A DNA stretch of 47,780 nt from Rhizobiales bacterium CCH3-A5 (GTDB lineage Bacteria > Pseudomonadota > Alphaproteobacteria > Rhizobiales > Beijerinckiaceae): positions 1 to 47,780 of the forward strand of contig LSIB01000065.1 in the NCBI GenBank assembly GCA_001556025.1, given 5' to 3'. A program made the translations under genes and the position numbers. The notes below the pieces were generated by a model that saw only the letters and a program-made list of their open reading frames with translations, made no database searches and had not been told where the DNA came from. Positions 8,667 to 17,328 of the stretch are shown in pieces. Within the stretch, counting starts at the first letter, position 1; each line of letters opens with the position of its first letter.

Positions 8667-9448
8667 GCGGCGGTCCAGCCGCCATCCATCGGCAGCGTCG
8701 TGCCGGTGATCGACTTCGCCGCGTCCGAGCACAGGAACAGCGCCAGCGCCGCCACCTGCTCGACCGTGACGAACTCCTTGGTCGGCTGCGCCGTCAGCAG
8801 CACGTCGTTGATGACCTGCTCCTTGGTCAGCCCGCGCGCCTTCATCGTGTCGGGGATCTGCTTCTCGACCAGCGGCGTCCAGACATAACCCGGCGCGATC
8901 GCGTTGACCGTGATGCCCTTGGTCGCGACTTCGAGCGCCACCGTCTTGGTGAAGCCGGCGATGCCATGCTTGGCCGCGACATAGGCCGACTTGAACGGCG
9001 AGGCGACGAAGGCATGCGCGGACGCGGTGTTGATGATCCGGCCCCAGCCCTTCTGCTTCATCTTCGGCAGGGCGGCGCGGGTGGCGTGAAAAGCCGAGGA
9101 CAGGTTGATCGCGATGATCATGTCCCATTTCTCAATCGGGAACTCGTCGACGGGGGCGACATGCTGGATGCCGGCATTGTTGATCAGGATGTCGACCGCG
9201 CCGAATTTGTCTTCGGCCAGCGCGACGAAGCCGGCGATCTCGGCAGGCTTGGTCATGTCGGCCGGCGAGAACAGCACCTCCACCCCGAACTCCTTGGCGA
9301 GCCCGGCGCGCAGGACCTCGGCCTCGGCCGGCGGCAGGATGCCGTTGAGGACGATGTTCGCGCCCTCGGCGGCGAGCGCGCGGGCATAGGCGAGCCCGAT
9401 GCCGGAGGTGGAGCCGGTGATGGCGGCGCAGCGGTCTTTGAGGAACAT
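8663..9448 (-). CDS. bdhA: 3-hydroxybutyrate dehydrogenase
   Basis: SDR-family enzyme of 261 residues that oxidises (R)-3-hydroxybutyrate to acetoacetate with NAD, a step in PHB and ketone-body use. The nucleotide-binding motif TGSTSGIG is at 11-18, NNAG at 90-93, the catalytic Ser at about 143 (NTASAHAF), Tyr156 and Lys160 (SAYVAAKHG). The segment QHVAPVDEFP and the ending LPMDGGWTAA are characteristic of bacterial BDH. Length and motifs match the family closely. It is followed by the patatin gene with a GTGA overlap and lies back to back with zur across a 130-base gap. Confidence 0.95.
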   Translation of the reverse strand: MFLKDRCAAITGSTSGIGLAYARALAAEGANIVLNGILPPAEAEVLRAGLAKEFGVEVLFSPADMTKPAEIAGFVALAEDKFGAVDILINNAGIQHVAPVDEFPIEKWDMIIAINLSSAFHATRAALPKMKQKGWGRIINTASAHAFVASPFKSAYVAAKHGIAGFTKTVALEVATKGITVNAIAPGYVWTPLVEKQIPDTMKARGLTKEQVINDVLLTAQPTKEFVTVEQVAALALFLCSDAAKSITGTTLPMDGGWTAA

Positions 9449-9481
9449 GAGTGTTCAAGCCTCCTGACAAGGGGGATAAAA

Positions 9482-9610
9482 ATGCTTAGGTTGCGCATCG
9501 GGCGGGCGCTTGCGCCGGCAGCCCAAGAAAGATCGCGGCACGTTGCCCGATGTCCTTTTGCAACGCAACACGGCCGAAATGCAGCCAGACGCCCAAGCCC
9601 GCAAGCATGA
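9482..9610 (+). CDS. Possible small ORF (42 aa) ahead of and overlapping zur
   Basis: An ATG at 9482 is preceded by AGGGGGATAAAA, a far better ribosome site than the one in front of the zur ATG at 9579. It opens a 42-residue arginine- and alanine-rich frame (MLRLRIGRALAPAAQERSRH...) that ends at 9610, inside the zur gene in another frame. It could be a leader peptide that couples or tunes zur translation, or a chance frame. No homologue is recognised. Confidence 0.25.
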   Translation: MLRLRIGRALAPAAQERSRHVARCPFATQHGRNAARRPSPQA

Positions 9611-10157
9611 CGGCCATGACCATGACCGTGACCATGCCCCGCATGATCATGGCCCTGAAAACGGCGGCTGCCGCCACGCACACGAGCACCGTCACCACGC
9701 CGCCCACGCGCTCGAGCGTGCCGAGCGCCTCTGCCGCGAGCGCGGCCTGCGCCTGACGCCGATCCGCCGCAAGGCGCTGGAGGCGCTGCATGCCGACCAC
9801 AAGCCGGTCGGGGCCTATGATCTCGCCGACCGCATCTCGCCCGAAGGCGGACGCCGGCTCGCGCCGATCTCGATCTACCGCGCGCTCGACTTCCTCGTGG
9901 AGCAGGGCTTCGTCCACCGGCTCTCCTCGAAGAACGCTTATCTCGCCTGCCTGCACGGCCATGGCGCGAACGAGGTCGTCGCCTTTTTGATCTGCGAGGC
10001 CTGCGGCGGCGTCGATGAGGATGCCTCGCCCGCGATGAAGAAGGCGGTCGCCGCGATCACAAGCGGACGGCAGTTCTCGCCGTCGCATCAGGTCGTCGAG
10101 ATCGTCGGCCGCTGCGAGCATTGCCGGGATTCAGCTCAGACCGCGAGGATGGCATGA
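9579..10157 (+). CDS. zur: Zinc-responsive Fur-family regulator (Zur) with histidine-rich N-terminus
   Basis: Fur-superfamily repressor, 192 residues from the ATG at 9579. A TTG at 9510 would add 23 residues, so the start is uncertain. The winged-helix DNA-binding region contains [14 protein letters not shown] and [21 protein letters not shown]. The structural zinc cysteines are CEAC and CEHC, the latter near the C-terminus. The Zur call rests on the phrase [13 protein letters not shown] and on the very long histidine cluster at about residues 10-43 ([16 protein letters not shown]), which could bind zinc. The gene overlaps ispG by an ATGA junction. No clear Zur box was found in the 130-base gap before it. 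Another metal specificity is possible but less likely. Confidence 0.82.
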   Translation: MQPDAQARKHDGHDHDRDHAPHDHGPENGGCRHAHEHRHHAAHALERAERLCRERGLRLTPIRRKALEALHADHKPVGAYDLADRISPEGGRRLAPISIYRALDFLVEQGFVHRLSSKNAYLACLHGHGANEVVAFLICEACGGVDEDASPAMKKAVAAITSGRQFSPSHQVVEIVGRCEHCRDSAQTARMA

Positions 10158-11428
10158 ACGAGCGCGTCTCCCTCGATTGCCTGCCCGACCGGGCCGGGCC
10201 GCAACCCCGCCGCATGACCGTTCCGGTCATGGTCGGCAACATCGCTGTGGGCGGCGGCGCGCCGATCGTCGTGCAGTCGATGACCAACACGGACACCGCC
10301 GATGTCACCGGCACGGTAGCGCAGGTGGCGGCGCTCGCAAGGCAGGGCTCGGAACTGGTCCGCATCACCGTCGATCGCGACGAGGCCGCCGCCGCCGTGC
10401 CCCATATCCGCGAGCGGCTGGACAGGATCGGCTGCGACGTGCCGCTCGTCGGCGACTTCCACTATATCGGCCACAAGCTGCTGGCCGAGCATCCCGCCTG
10501 CGCGGAGGCGCTCGCGAAGTACCGGATCAACCCCGGCAATGTCGGTTTCAAGGACAAGAAGGACCGCCAGTTCGGCCAGATCGTCGAGCTCGCGGCCAGG
10601 CACGGCAAGGCGGTGCGGATCGGCGCGAACTGGGGCTCGCTCGATCAGGAACTGCTGACAGCGCTGATGGACGAGAACGCGCTCTCGCCGCAGCCGATCG
10701 AGGCGCGCGCGGTGATGCGCGAGGCGATGGTGCGCTCAGCCCTGCTCTCGGCCCAGCGTGCCGAGGAAATCGGGCTCGGTCGGGACCGCATCATCCTGTC
10801 GGCGAAGGTCTCGGGCGTGCAGGATCTGATCGCGGTCTACCGGACGCTCGCCTCGCGCGCCGACTACGCCATCCATCTCGGCCTCACCGAGGCCGGCATG
10901 GGCTCGAAGGGCATCGTCGCCTCCTCCGCCGCGCTCGGCATCCTGCTGCAGGAGGGCATCGGCGACACGATCCGCTTCTCGCTGACGCCCGAGCCCGGCG
11001 GCGACCGGACGCTCGAGGTCAAGGCGGCGCAGGAGCTGCTGCAGACCATGGGTTTCCGCGCTTTCGTGCCGCTGGTCGCCGCCTGCCCCGGCTGCGGGCG
11101 CACCACCTCGACCGTCTTCCAGGAGCTCGCCCGCGACATCCAGAGCTGGATTTCCACCTCCATGCCGGAGTGGAAGACGCGCTATCCCGGCGTAGAGGCG
11201 CTGAACGTCGCGGTGATGGGCTGTATCGTCAACGGACCCGGCGAGTCCAAGCACGCCGATATCGGCATCTCCCTGCCGGGCACCGGCGAGGAGCCGACGG
11301 CCCCCGTCTTCGTCGACGGACGCAAAGTCGCGACCTTGCGCGGCCCCGCCATCGCCGCCGAGTTCAAGACCATGGTCGACGACTATGTGGCGCGGCGTTA
11401 TGGCGGGCGGGTCGATGCGGCGGAATAG
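10154..11428 (+). CDS. ispG: 4-hydroxy-3-methylbut-2-enyl-diphosphate synthase (flavodoxin)
   Basis: MEP-pathway enzyme (GcpE), 424 residues, that reductively converts MEcPP to HMBPP in isoprenoid synthesis. It starts with the family pattern [20 protein letters not shown] near residue 25. [15 protein letters not shown] follows in the barrel, and the [4Fe-4S] cysteines lie in CPGCGRTTS and GCIVNGPGE. The start is the ATG at 10154, which overlaps the zur stop (ATGA). An earlier in-frame codon at 10121 would reach into zur and is not preceded by a good ribosome site. The overlap implies that ispG is translated from the zur transcript, linking an iron-sulfur isoprenoid enzyme with a zinc regulator. 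Confidence 0.96.
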   Translation: MNERVSLDCLPDRAGPQPRRMTVPVMVGNIAVGGGAPIVVQSMTNTDTADVTGTVAQVAALARQGSELVRITVDRDEAAAAVPHIRERLDRIGCDVPLVGDFHYIGHKLLAEHPACAEALAKYRINPGNVGFKDKKDRQFGQIVELAARHGKAVRIGANWGSLDQELLTALMDENALSPQPIEARAVMREAMVRSALLSAQRAEEIGLGRDRIILSAKVSGVQDLIAVYRTLASRADYAIHLGLTEAGMGSKGIVASSAALGILLQEGIGDTIRFSLTPEPGGDRTLEVKAAQELLQTMGFRAFVPLVAACPGCGRTTSTVFQELARDIQSWISTSMPEWKTRYPGVEALNVAVMGCIVNGPGESKHADIGISLPGTGEEPTAPVFVDGRKVATLRGPAIAAEFKTMVDDYVARRYGGRVDAAE

Positions 11429-11532
11429 GTTGGCGAAGGGGAACGTGCGGCGGCGCGCACGCCTTTGCGCTTCCTGTGCATCGTGCTAGAGCGCCCCGCC
11501 ATTTGCTGCACCGCAGCGCGCGGAGATCCCTG

Positions 11533-13530
11533 ATGGGGAATGACAAGCCGAATCCGCCGACCGCCCGGCCGGAGGATTCCCGTTTCGGACTCGATGACGG
11601 GCACGGCGAACCCGGCAAGCAGCCGCATTCGACCAGCAGCTTCGCCGTCCTGGCGCTCGGTGCGCTCGGCGTCGTCTATGGCGACATCGGCACGAGCCCG
11701 CTCTACGCGCTGCGCGAGACGGTGCTCGCCGCCACGGGCGCGGCCTCCGGCGGCCATGGCGGCGCGGCCTCCGTCGCTCTCGCCGCGCCGGTTCCGCGCG
11801 AGGTCATCATCGGCGTGCTCTCGCTGATCCTGTGGTCGCTCGTCATCGTGGTGACGCTGAAATACGTCGTGCTGCTGCTCACCGCCGACAACAACGGCGA
11901 GGGCGGCACGCTGACGCTGGTGGCGCTGGCGCAACGCGCGCTCGGGCGCATGCGCGGCGGCGTCGTGCTGTTCCTCGGCATGGCGGGCGCGGCCTTGTTC
12001 TATGGCGACGCCGTGATCACGCCGGCCATCTCGGTGCTCTCGGCGGTCGAGGGCATCAAGCTCGTGACGCCGGCGCTGAACGACTATGTCGTCATGATCG
12101 CCTCGGGCATCCTGATCGCGCTGTTTCTGGTCCAGAGCCGCGGCACCGAAAAGGTGGCCAATTTCTTCGGGCCGGTCATGATGATCTGGTTCCTGACGCT
12201 GGCGGGACTTGGTATCTACCACATCGCCGACGATCTCGGCGTCTTCGCCTCGATCAACCCCTATTGGGGCCTGCATTTCTTCATCAACAATCCCGGCGTC
12301 TCGCTGGCCGTGCTCGGCTCGGTCTGTCTCGCCGTGACGGGAGCCGAGGCGCTCTACGCCGATATGGGCCATTTCGGGCGGGGGCCGATCCGCGGCGCCT
12401 GGATCTGGCTGGTCTTCCCGGCGCTTTGGCTGAACTATCTCGGTCAGGGCGCGCTGATCCTCTCGGACCCGAGCGCGATCGACAACCCGTTCTACAAGCT
12501 CGCTCCGGACGGGTTCATCCTGCCGCTGGTGGTCATGGCGACGATCGCCACGATCATCGCCAGCCAGGCGGTGATCACCGGCGCCTTTTCGCTGACGCGG
12601 CAGGCGATCCAGCTCGGCCTGCTGCCGCGCCTCGAGATCCGCCACACCTCGGAACAGACCTCGGGGCAGATCTACATTCCGCGCATCAACATCATGCTGC
12701 TGATCGTGGTGCTGATGCTGGTCTGGACCTTCCGCTCGTCGTCCAACCTGTCGCATGCCTACGGCATCTCGGTCTTCGGCGCGATGATGGTCGATTCGCT
12801 GCTGGCCTTCATCGTGATCTGGAAGGGCTGGCGCTGGTCGCTGGCCGCCACCATCGCGGTGGTGACGCCCTTCCTCGTCATCGACGTCGCCTTCTTCTCG
12901 GCCAACATGCTCAAGCTGTTCAGCGGCGGCTATGTCCCGGTGCTGCTCGCCATCGTGCTCGTGGTGCTGATGTGGACCTGGGTGCGCGGCACCAAGATCC
13001 TGTTCGACAAGACGCGCAAGACCGACGTTCCGCTGCTCGAACTCGTCGGCATGCTCAGCAAGAGCCCGCCCTACCGCGTCAAGGGCATGGCGGTGTTCCT
13101 GACCAGCGACCCGGAGACCGCACCGGCCTCGATGCTGCACAATCTCAAGCACAACAAGGTGCTGCACGAGCGCAACGTCATCCTGACCGTGCGCTCGGCC
13201 GACACGCCGCGCGTCAGCGAGGACGAGCGCGTGCGCCTCTCCCGCATCACCGACGATTTCTGGCGGGTCGAGATGACCTATGGCTACATGGAGAGCCCCA
13301 ACGTGCCCAAGGGGCTCGCCATGCTGCGCAAGCAGGGCTTCAAGTTCGACATCATGTCGACCTCGTTCTTCCTGTCGCGGCGCTCGATCAAGGCCTCGCC
13401 GCAATCGGGCATGCCGGTCTGGCAGGACAAGCTCTACATCTCGCTGACCAAGAGCGCGACCGACGCGACGAGCTTCTTCCAGATCCCGACCGGACGTGTC
13501 GTGGAGGTGGGGACGCAGGTGACGGTGTAG
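11533..13530 (+). CDS. kup: Kup system low-affinity potassium transporter
   Basis: Proton-coupled potassium uptake protein of the KUP/HAK family, 665 residues. The start is the ATG at 11533, with GGAG about 9 bases upstream. A polar N-terminus of about 40 residues precedes the first helix with the family signature [18 protein letters not shown]. About twelve membrane helices follow, including the conserved stretch [18 protein letters not shown] and [20 protein letters not shown]. The C-terminal cytoplasmic domain contains [10 protein letters not shown] and ends VEVGTQVTV, as expected. It lies 104 bases after ispG and could be read from the same transcript or from its own promoter in that gap. 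Confidence 0.96.
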   Translation: MGNDKPNPPTARPEDSRFGLDDGHGEPGKQPHSTSSFAVLALGALGVVYGDIGTSPLYALRETVLAATGAASGGHGGAASVALAAPVPREVIIGVLSLILWSLVIVVTLKYVVLLLTADNNGEGGTLTLVALAQRALGRMRGGVVLFLGMAGAALFYGDAVITPAISVLSAVEGIKLVTPALNDYVVMIASGILIALFLVQSRGTEKVANFFGPVMMIWFLTLAGLGIYHIADDLGVFASINPYWGLHFFINNPGVSLAVLGSVCLAVTGAEALYADMGHFGRGPIRGAWIWLVFPALWLNYLGQGALILSDPSAIDNPFYKLAPDGFILPLVVMATIATIIASQAVITGAFSLTRQAIQLGLLPRLEIRHTSEQTSGQIYIPRINIMLLIVVLMLVWTFRSSSNLSHAYGISVFGAMMVDSLLAFIVIWKGWRWSLAATIAVVTPFLVIDVAFFSANMLKLFSGGYVPVLLAIVLVVLMWTWVRGTKILFDKTRKTDVPLLELVGMLSKSPPYRVKGMAVFLTSDPETAPASMLHNLKHNKVLHERNVILTVRSADTPRVSEDERVRLSRITDDFWRVEMTYGYMESPNVPKGLAMLRKQGFKFDIMSTSFFLSRRSIKASPQSGMPVWQDKLYISLTKSATDATSFFQIPTGRVVEVGTQVTV

Positions 13531-13556
13531 GCTGGTGATGTCGCACGAAAACACGT

Positions 13557-13656
13557 CCGTCATCCCGGGCTTGACCCGGATCCATTCTCGAGCGCCATCG
13601 ATCCCCTATGATGGATCCCGGATCGGCGCCGCTGCGCGGCTTGTCCGGGATGACGG
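13557..13656. repeat. Intergenic palindrome, family B, copy 2
   Basis: The element runs from CCGTCATCCCGGGC to GTCCGGGATGACGG with inner GGATCCAT and ATGGATCC blocks, as in the copy at 5414-5513. It lies in the convergent gap between kup (plus) and the EamA transporter (minus), where a bidirectional terminator would be expected. Confidence 0.87.
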
Positions 13657-13694
13657 TTTGGCTCCGGGGAAACCTGGATGCGTCGGGCAGGCGG

Positions 13695-14627
13695 TCAATC
13701 CAACCGCGCTGACCCCTCCGGCACCGCCCTGACACGCTCGCGATAGAGCAGATAAAGCCCCGACGCGATGACGATGCCGGCCCCGACGAACGTCCAGCGA
13801 TCGGGGAACTGGCCGAAGACGAACCAGCCGAGCGCGATCATCCAGATGATCTGCGAATAGATGAAGGGCGCGAGCACGGTGGCGGGCGCGAGCCTGTGCG
13901 CCAGGATCAGCAGCCAGTGGCCGAACCCGCCGAAGACGCCTGTCGCCAGCATCAGGACCCAGGGCAGCCAACCGTCCGGCGTCGTCCAGATCCAGGGCAG
14001 CAGCGGCAGCATGGCGAACGTGCCGGCGACGCCGGAATAGACCATCGTCGTCTCCGGTGGATCGAAGGCCGAGAGCACGCGCGTCGCCAGCGAATAGAAG
14101 CCGTAGCACAGGCAGCCGAAGACGATCAGGATCGCGGCCGGGTGCATGCTGCCCATGCCCGGCCTGGTGATCACCAGCACGCCGATGAAGCCGATCCCGA
14201 TCGCGATCAGCCGGCGCGGGCCGGGCCATTCGCCGAGCAGCGGCCCGGAGACGAGCGCGACCAGCAGCGGCGTCGCGAACATGATCGAGACAGTCTCGGC
14301 CAGTTGCAGATATTTGAGCGCCACGAAATTGAGCGCCGTCGAGCCCAGCAGCAAAAGCGAGCGCACGCCCTGCAGCCAGGGCCGCTTCGTCCTCAGAATG
14401 CCGGGCCGGCTCCACGGATTGAGGAATGCCAGCACCAGCGCCATGCTGCCGGCATAGCGCGCGAACACGACCTGCAGCGGATCGACGACGCCGGAGAGCC
14501 ATTTGGCGCTGGCGTCGAGCAGCGCGAAGCACAAGACCGCGCCGCACATCAGGCCGATGGCGACAAGGCGCGAGCGGCCGGTCTCGGGAACATGCGTGTA
14601 AGCGGCGGGCAAGCGGCGTCCCGTCAT
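13695..14627 (-). CDS. DMT-family (EamA) transporter
   Basis: Inner-membrane protein of 310 residues with about ten hydrophobic helices arranged as two EamA repeats. The first repeat begins LVAIGLMCGAVLCFALLDAS and the second begins near HPAAILIVFGCLCYGFYS. Conserved features include PLQVVFARYAGS and IFATPLLVALVSG-like segments. Such proteins export small metabolites or amino acids; the cargo cannot be told. It starts 81 bases after the MarR gene in the same direction, so MarR may control it. The start is the ATG at 14627. Confidence 0.92.
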   Translation of the reverse strand: MTGRRLPAAYTHVPETGRSRLVAIGLMCGAVLCFALLDASAKWLSGVVDPLQVVFARYAGSMALVLAFLNPWSRPGILRTKRPWLQGVRSLLLLGSTALNFVALKYLQLAETVSIMFATPLLVALVSGPLLGEWPGPRRLIAIGIGFIGVLVITRPGMGSMHPAAILIVFGCLCYGFYSLATRVLSAFDPPETTMVYSGVAGTFAMLPLLPWIWTTPDGWLPWVLMLATGVFGGFGHWLLILAHRLAPATVLAPFIYSQIIWMIALGWFVFGQFPDRWTFVGAGIVIASGLYLLYRERVRAVPEGSARLD

Positions 14628-14708
14628 GCATAATGGGAATGACGAGTGCAGGATTAACCGATTTAGGCGTGTAGACCAGTGGAATTACGCATGGGCCGCA
14701 TGCGCAAA

Positions 14709-15191
14709 TCAGGCGTCGCTATCGGCTTCGTCGGCGTCCGCCTCGGCTTCGTCGATCTCGACGCCGGCCTTGGACAGGCCCTTGGCCGCCTTGCGCAGCA
14801 GCTTGCGGAGCTGCTTTCTCTCCTTCGCGTCGAGCCGCTCCAGCAACTCGTCCTCGACCTGGTTCCAGACCGCGTCGAGCGTCGAGGCGGTTTTCTGGCC
14901 GGCGTCCGTCAGCGCGACCTGGACCAGCCGACCGTCGCGGCCGCCGCCCTCGCGGGTCACCAGCCCCTGCACCGAAAGCCGTCCGATCGTCTTCGACACC
15001 GTCGGCGGCTTGACGCGCAACAGCGTGGCGAGTTCGCCCATCGTCATCGGGGCGGCCTGCAGCGCCTTCAGCGCCTGTTCCTGTCCGGGAAACAGCCCGA
15101 GCGCGTTCAGCCGCTCGCCCATGCGCGCGCGGTGGAGCCGCGCGGTGACGAGCAGGGCGCGCCCGACGCTTTTCTCGAGAGACTTAGTCAT
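14709..15191 (-). CDS. MarR-family transcriptional regulator
   Basis: Winged-helix repressor of 160 residues. The DNA-binding region spans about residues 45-95: TMGELATLLRVKPPTVSKTIGRL is the helix-turn-helix, and LVTREGGGRDGRLVQVALT is the wing with the conserved D-x-R. Long flanking helices serve dimerisation. The C-terminus is a run of Lys/Arg then a very acidic tail (EIDEAEADADEADSDA), which is unusual. It is upstream of and probably co-transcribed with the EamA transporter, its likely target. The effector is unknown. Confidence 0.92.
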   Translation of the reverse strand: MTKSLEKSVGRALLVTARLHRARMGERLNALGLFPGQEQALKALQAAPMTMGELATLLRVKPPTVSKTIGRLSVQGLVTREGGGRDGRLVQVALTDAGQKTASTLDAVWNQVEDELLERLDAKERKQLRKLLRKAAKGLSKAGVEIDEAEADADEADSDA

Positions 15192-15316
15192 GGCAGTTCT
15201 CGGTCATGGCAGATCTTGGTCATGAGCCAGTCCTTGATGCCGGCGAGCAAAACGTTTCGCCGGCTGCCAGTTCGCTTGCCATGATGACAGCCTGATGACG
15301 CATTGCCAGCATGCGC

Positions 15317-15898
15317 CTAGAGCCGGCGGATTTTTTGGGCGACATCCGCCAGGAAAGCGGCCCGGCTCTGCGGCGTCGCCCGGTTCATATCGTAATGGGC
15401 GAGATAGAGCGGTCGCGCCGCCGGGTGGCAGACCGCCCGCAGCACGCGGCAGACCGCTTTGCGCGGCGGATCGCCCATCAGCAGGGCCCGCCAGCGCGTT
15501 CCGCCATAACTCGTCACGGCGACAAGCCGGCGAATGTTCCAGAGATTGGGCCGGACCTTGCCATCGACCAGTTTGAACGAGACGCCGGGCAGGAAAACGC
15601 GGTCGAAAAAGCCCTTCAGGATAGCTGGATAGCCGAAATTCCAGACCGGAAAGCACAGCACCAGCGCCTCGGCGGCCTGCAGCCGTTCGACATAGCCGGC
15701 AACGGGACGCGTGTTGCCCGAGAGGTCGTGATAGCCGGCTCGCTCTTCGCGACTGAGCACGGCGTCGAAGCCCTCTGCGTAGAGATCGCATGCATCGACC
15801 TCGTGTCCGGCCGCACCCAGACCCTCGACGACCGTCCGGTAGAGCGCCGCGTTGAAGCTCTCTGGCACGGGATGGGCGTGGAGGACGAGGACGCGCAT
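15317..15898 (-). CDS. NAD(P)H-dependent oxidoreductase, flavodoxin-like fold
   Basis: Flavodoxin-fold quinone or nitro reductase of 193 residues (NQO1/KefF/MdaB group). The N-terminal strand and phosphate loop are MRVLVLHAHPVPESFNAALY. FPVWNFGYPAILKGFFDRVF is the FMN/FAD-binding signature near residue 85, and SYGGTRWRALLMGDPP follows. It begins two bases after the stop of the FAD-linked oxidase, so it is the last gene of a compact three-gene operon. It may regenerate a reduced flavin or dispose of quinoid products made by the oxidase. That pairing is inference from position. Confidence 0.9.
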   Translation of the reverse strand: MRVLVLHAHPVPESFNAALYRTVVEGLGAAGHEVDACDLYAEGFDAVLSREERAGYHDLSGNTRPVAGYVERLQAAEALVLCFPVWNFGYPAILKGFFDRVFLPGVSFKLVDGKVRPNLWNIRRLVAVTSYGGTRWRALLMGDPPRKAVCRVLRAVCHPAARPLYLAHYDMNRATPQSRAAFLADVAQKIRRL

Positions 15899-15900
15899 AC

Positions 15901-17328
15901 TCAGCCGGCGGCCCCGGCCTGAGACAGGCTGCGGAACAGGAAGGTCTTGCCCGAGGCGTAGTCGTAATCCGGGTCTTCCCAGGCGATCATCTTGCCGGGG
16001 TTGAGCAAACCTTGCGGATCGGCCTGGCGCTTGAAGGCGAGCTGGGCCTCGTCGGTCTGCTTCATGCCGCCCTCCTCCAGCGTGTAGCGGTGCGGATTGA
16101 AGATCGGAGCGCCCATCTCCTCATGGATCGCCATGATCTCCTCCAGCCGCTCTTCCGTGGTGAAGCGGACCAGCGGCAGGCCGAAGCAGGTGACCTTGCC
16201 GTCGAAGCGGACGAATTCGAGATGGCACAGCACCTCGTCGCCGAAGCGTTCGTGGATGCGCGTCACCAGCTCGACCTGATTGGGGAACGGGTAGAGCACC
16301 TGAAGATAGGTGATGGCCGAATCGACGCGCAGCGCCCGCAGAGTGGTGTGGTTCCAGCCGAGCTCGTAGCCCGGCGGCAGACCTTTCGCCTCCTCGGGGG
16401 AAAGCCGGTCCGAGCGCATCAACAGGTCGCAGCCGCTGGTGCGGCGCGCATAGGCGAGCAGCGATTCCACCGCGAAATCTGCGGCCATGACGATCACCAG
16501 ATGGCTCTCGCGCGGCAGGAATTTTCGGTGGCGCAGGAAATAGTCGTGGCCGATCGGGCCCGCGACCACGGCAAGGTTCTTCAGCGCCAGCCCGTCCTGT
16601 TCGCCCAGCGCATTGGCGAATTCGGTGGCGGCGCGCAAATCCGCGAAGCCGAGGATGACGTCGATCCAGTTGTAGGCCGGAGCCAGCGGCATCTCGACCT
16701 GCGTGATGATGCCGTTTGTGCCATAGGCATGGGCGACCTTGTGCAGATCCTCGCCGGCAAGTTCGAGGATGCGGGGCTCGGCCTCCATCGTCGCGACCCT
16801 GAGCGAGATGATGTTGCCCCAGTCGCGCAATCCTCCCCATTTGATCGAGCCGACGCCGCCCGAGCCACCGGCGATGAAGCCGCCGATCGAAGCGGTCTGG
16901 TAGGTCGAGGGGTGGAGCCTCAGCTCCTGCCCGGAATGGGCGCGCGTCTTCTCGTCGATCCGGGCCATGATCGCGCCGGGCTGCGCGACATAGCGGCCGG
17001 GCTGGATGTCGAGCACCTGATCGAAGCCCGAGAGATCGAGCAGCACGCCCCCCGAGAGCGGCATGGCCTGGCCGTAATTGCCGGTGCCGGTCCCGCGCGG
17101 TGTCACCGGGATGCCGAGCGCGTGGCAGGCGGCCAGCGTCTCCAGCACCTGCGCCTCGCTCTTGGGCGACACCACGAGGTCGGCCGTGACATGGTCGAGC
17201 TGGCGCTTCAGCGTCGGCGAGTACCAGAAGAAGTCGCGGCTCTTCTGCTTCACCAGCGCCGGATTGTCCTCGATGCGGATGCCGGCGAGGTAAATCTTCA
17301 GGGCCGCGATGTCGTAGCGTGGGGTCAT
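15901..17328 (-). CDS. FAD-linked oxidase (GlcD / D-lactate dehydrogenase-like)
   Basis: FAD-binding PCMH-type oxidoreductase of 475 residues. The FAD domain contains VTPRGTGTGNYGQAMPLSGG (about residues 80-100) and GGFIAGGSGGVGSIKWGGL. The C-terminal FAD-oxidase domain ends with LNPGKMIAWEDPDYDYASG, the family's LNPGK motif. The start is the ATG at 17328, which overlaps the stop of the upstream amidohydrolase by 4 bases; the open frame upstream of it is out of frame with that gene. Relatives oxidise 2-hydroxy acids such as glycolate or lactate. Here the coupling to a cytosine-deaminase-like enzyme suggests oxidation of a compound in the same pathway. The substrate is unknown. Confidence 0.9.
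   Translation of the reverse strand: MTPRYDIAALKIYLAGIRIEDNPALVKQKSRDFFWYSPTLKRQLDHVTADLVVSPKSEAQVLETLAACHALGIPVTPRGTGTGNYGQAMPLSGGVLLDLSGFDQVLDIQPGRYVAQPGAIMARIDEKTRAHSGQELRLHPSTYQTASIGGFIAGGSGGVGSIKWGGLRDWGNIISLRVATMEAEPRILELAGEDLHKVAHAYGTNGIITQVEMPLAPAYNWIDVILGFADLRAATEFANALGEQDGLALKNLAVVAGPIGHDYFLRHRKFLPRESHLVIVMAADFAVESLLAYARRTSGCDLLMRSDRLSPEEAKGLPPGYELGWNHTTLRALRVDSAITYLQVLYPFPNQVELVTRIHERFGDEVLCHLEFVRFDGKVTCFGLPLVRFTTEERLEEIMAIHEEMGAPIFNPHRYTLEEGGMKQTDEAQLAFKRQADPQGLLNPGKMIAWEDPDYDYASGKTFLFRSLSQAGAAG

Noticed and set aside
10177..11532. A very long plus-strand open frame of 1117 codons that reaches back across ispG into zur.
   Set aside because: Only the last part is the kup gene. The earlier part is an out-of-frame reading of ispG, rich in Arg and Gly with no family match. 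kup starts at 11533.
11398..13563. A 721-codon minus-strand frame opposite kup.
   Set aside because: It is antisense to a clear transporter, has the His/Arg/Asp-rich look of shadow frames in GC-rich DNA, and lacks any domain.
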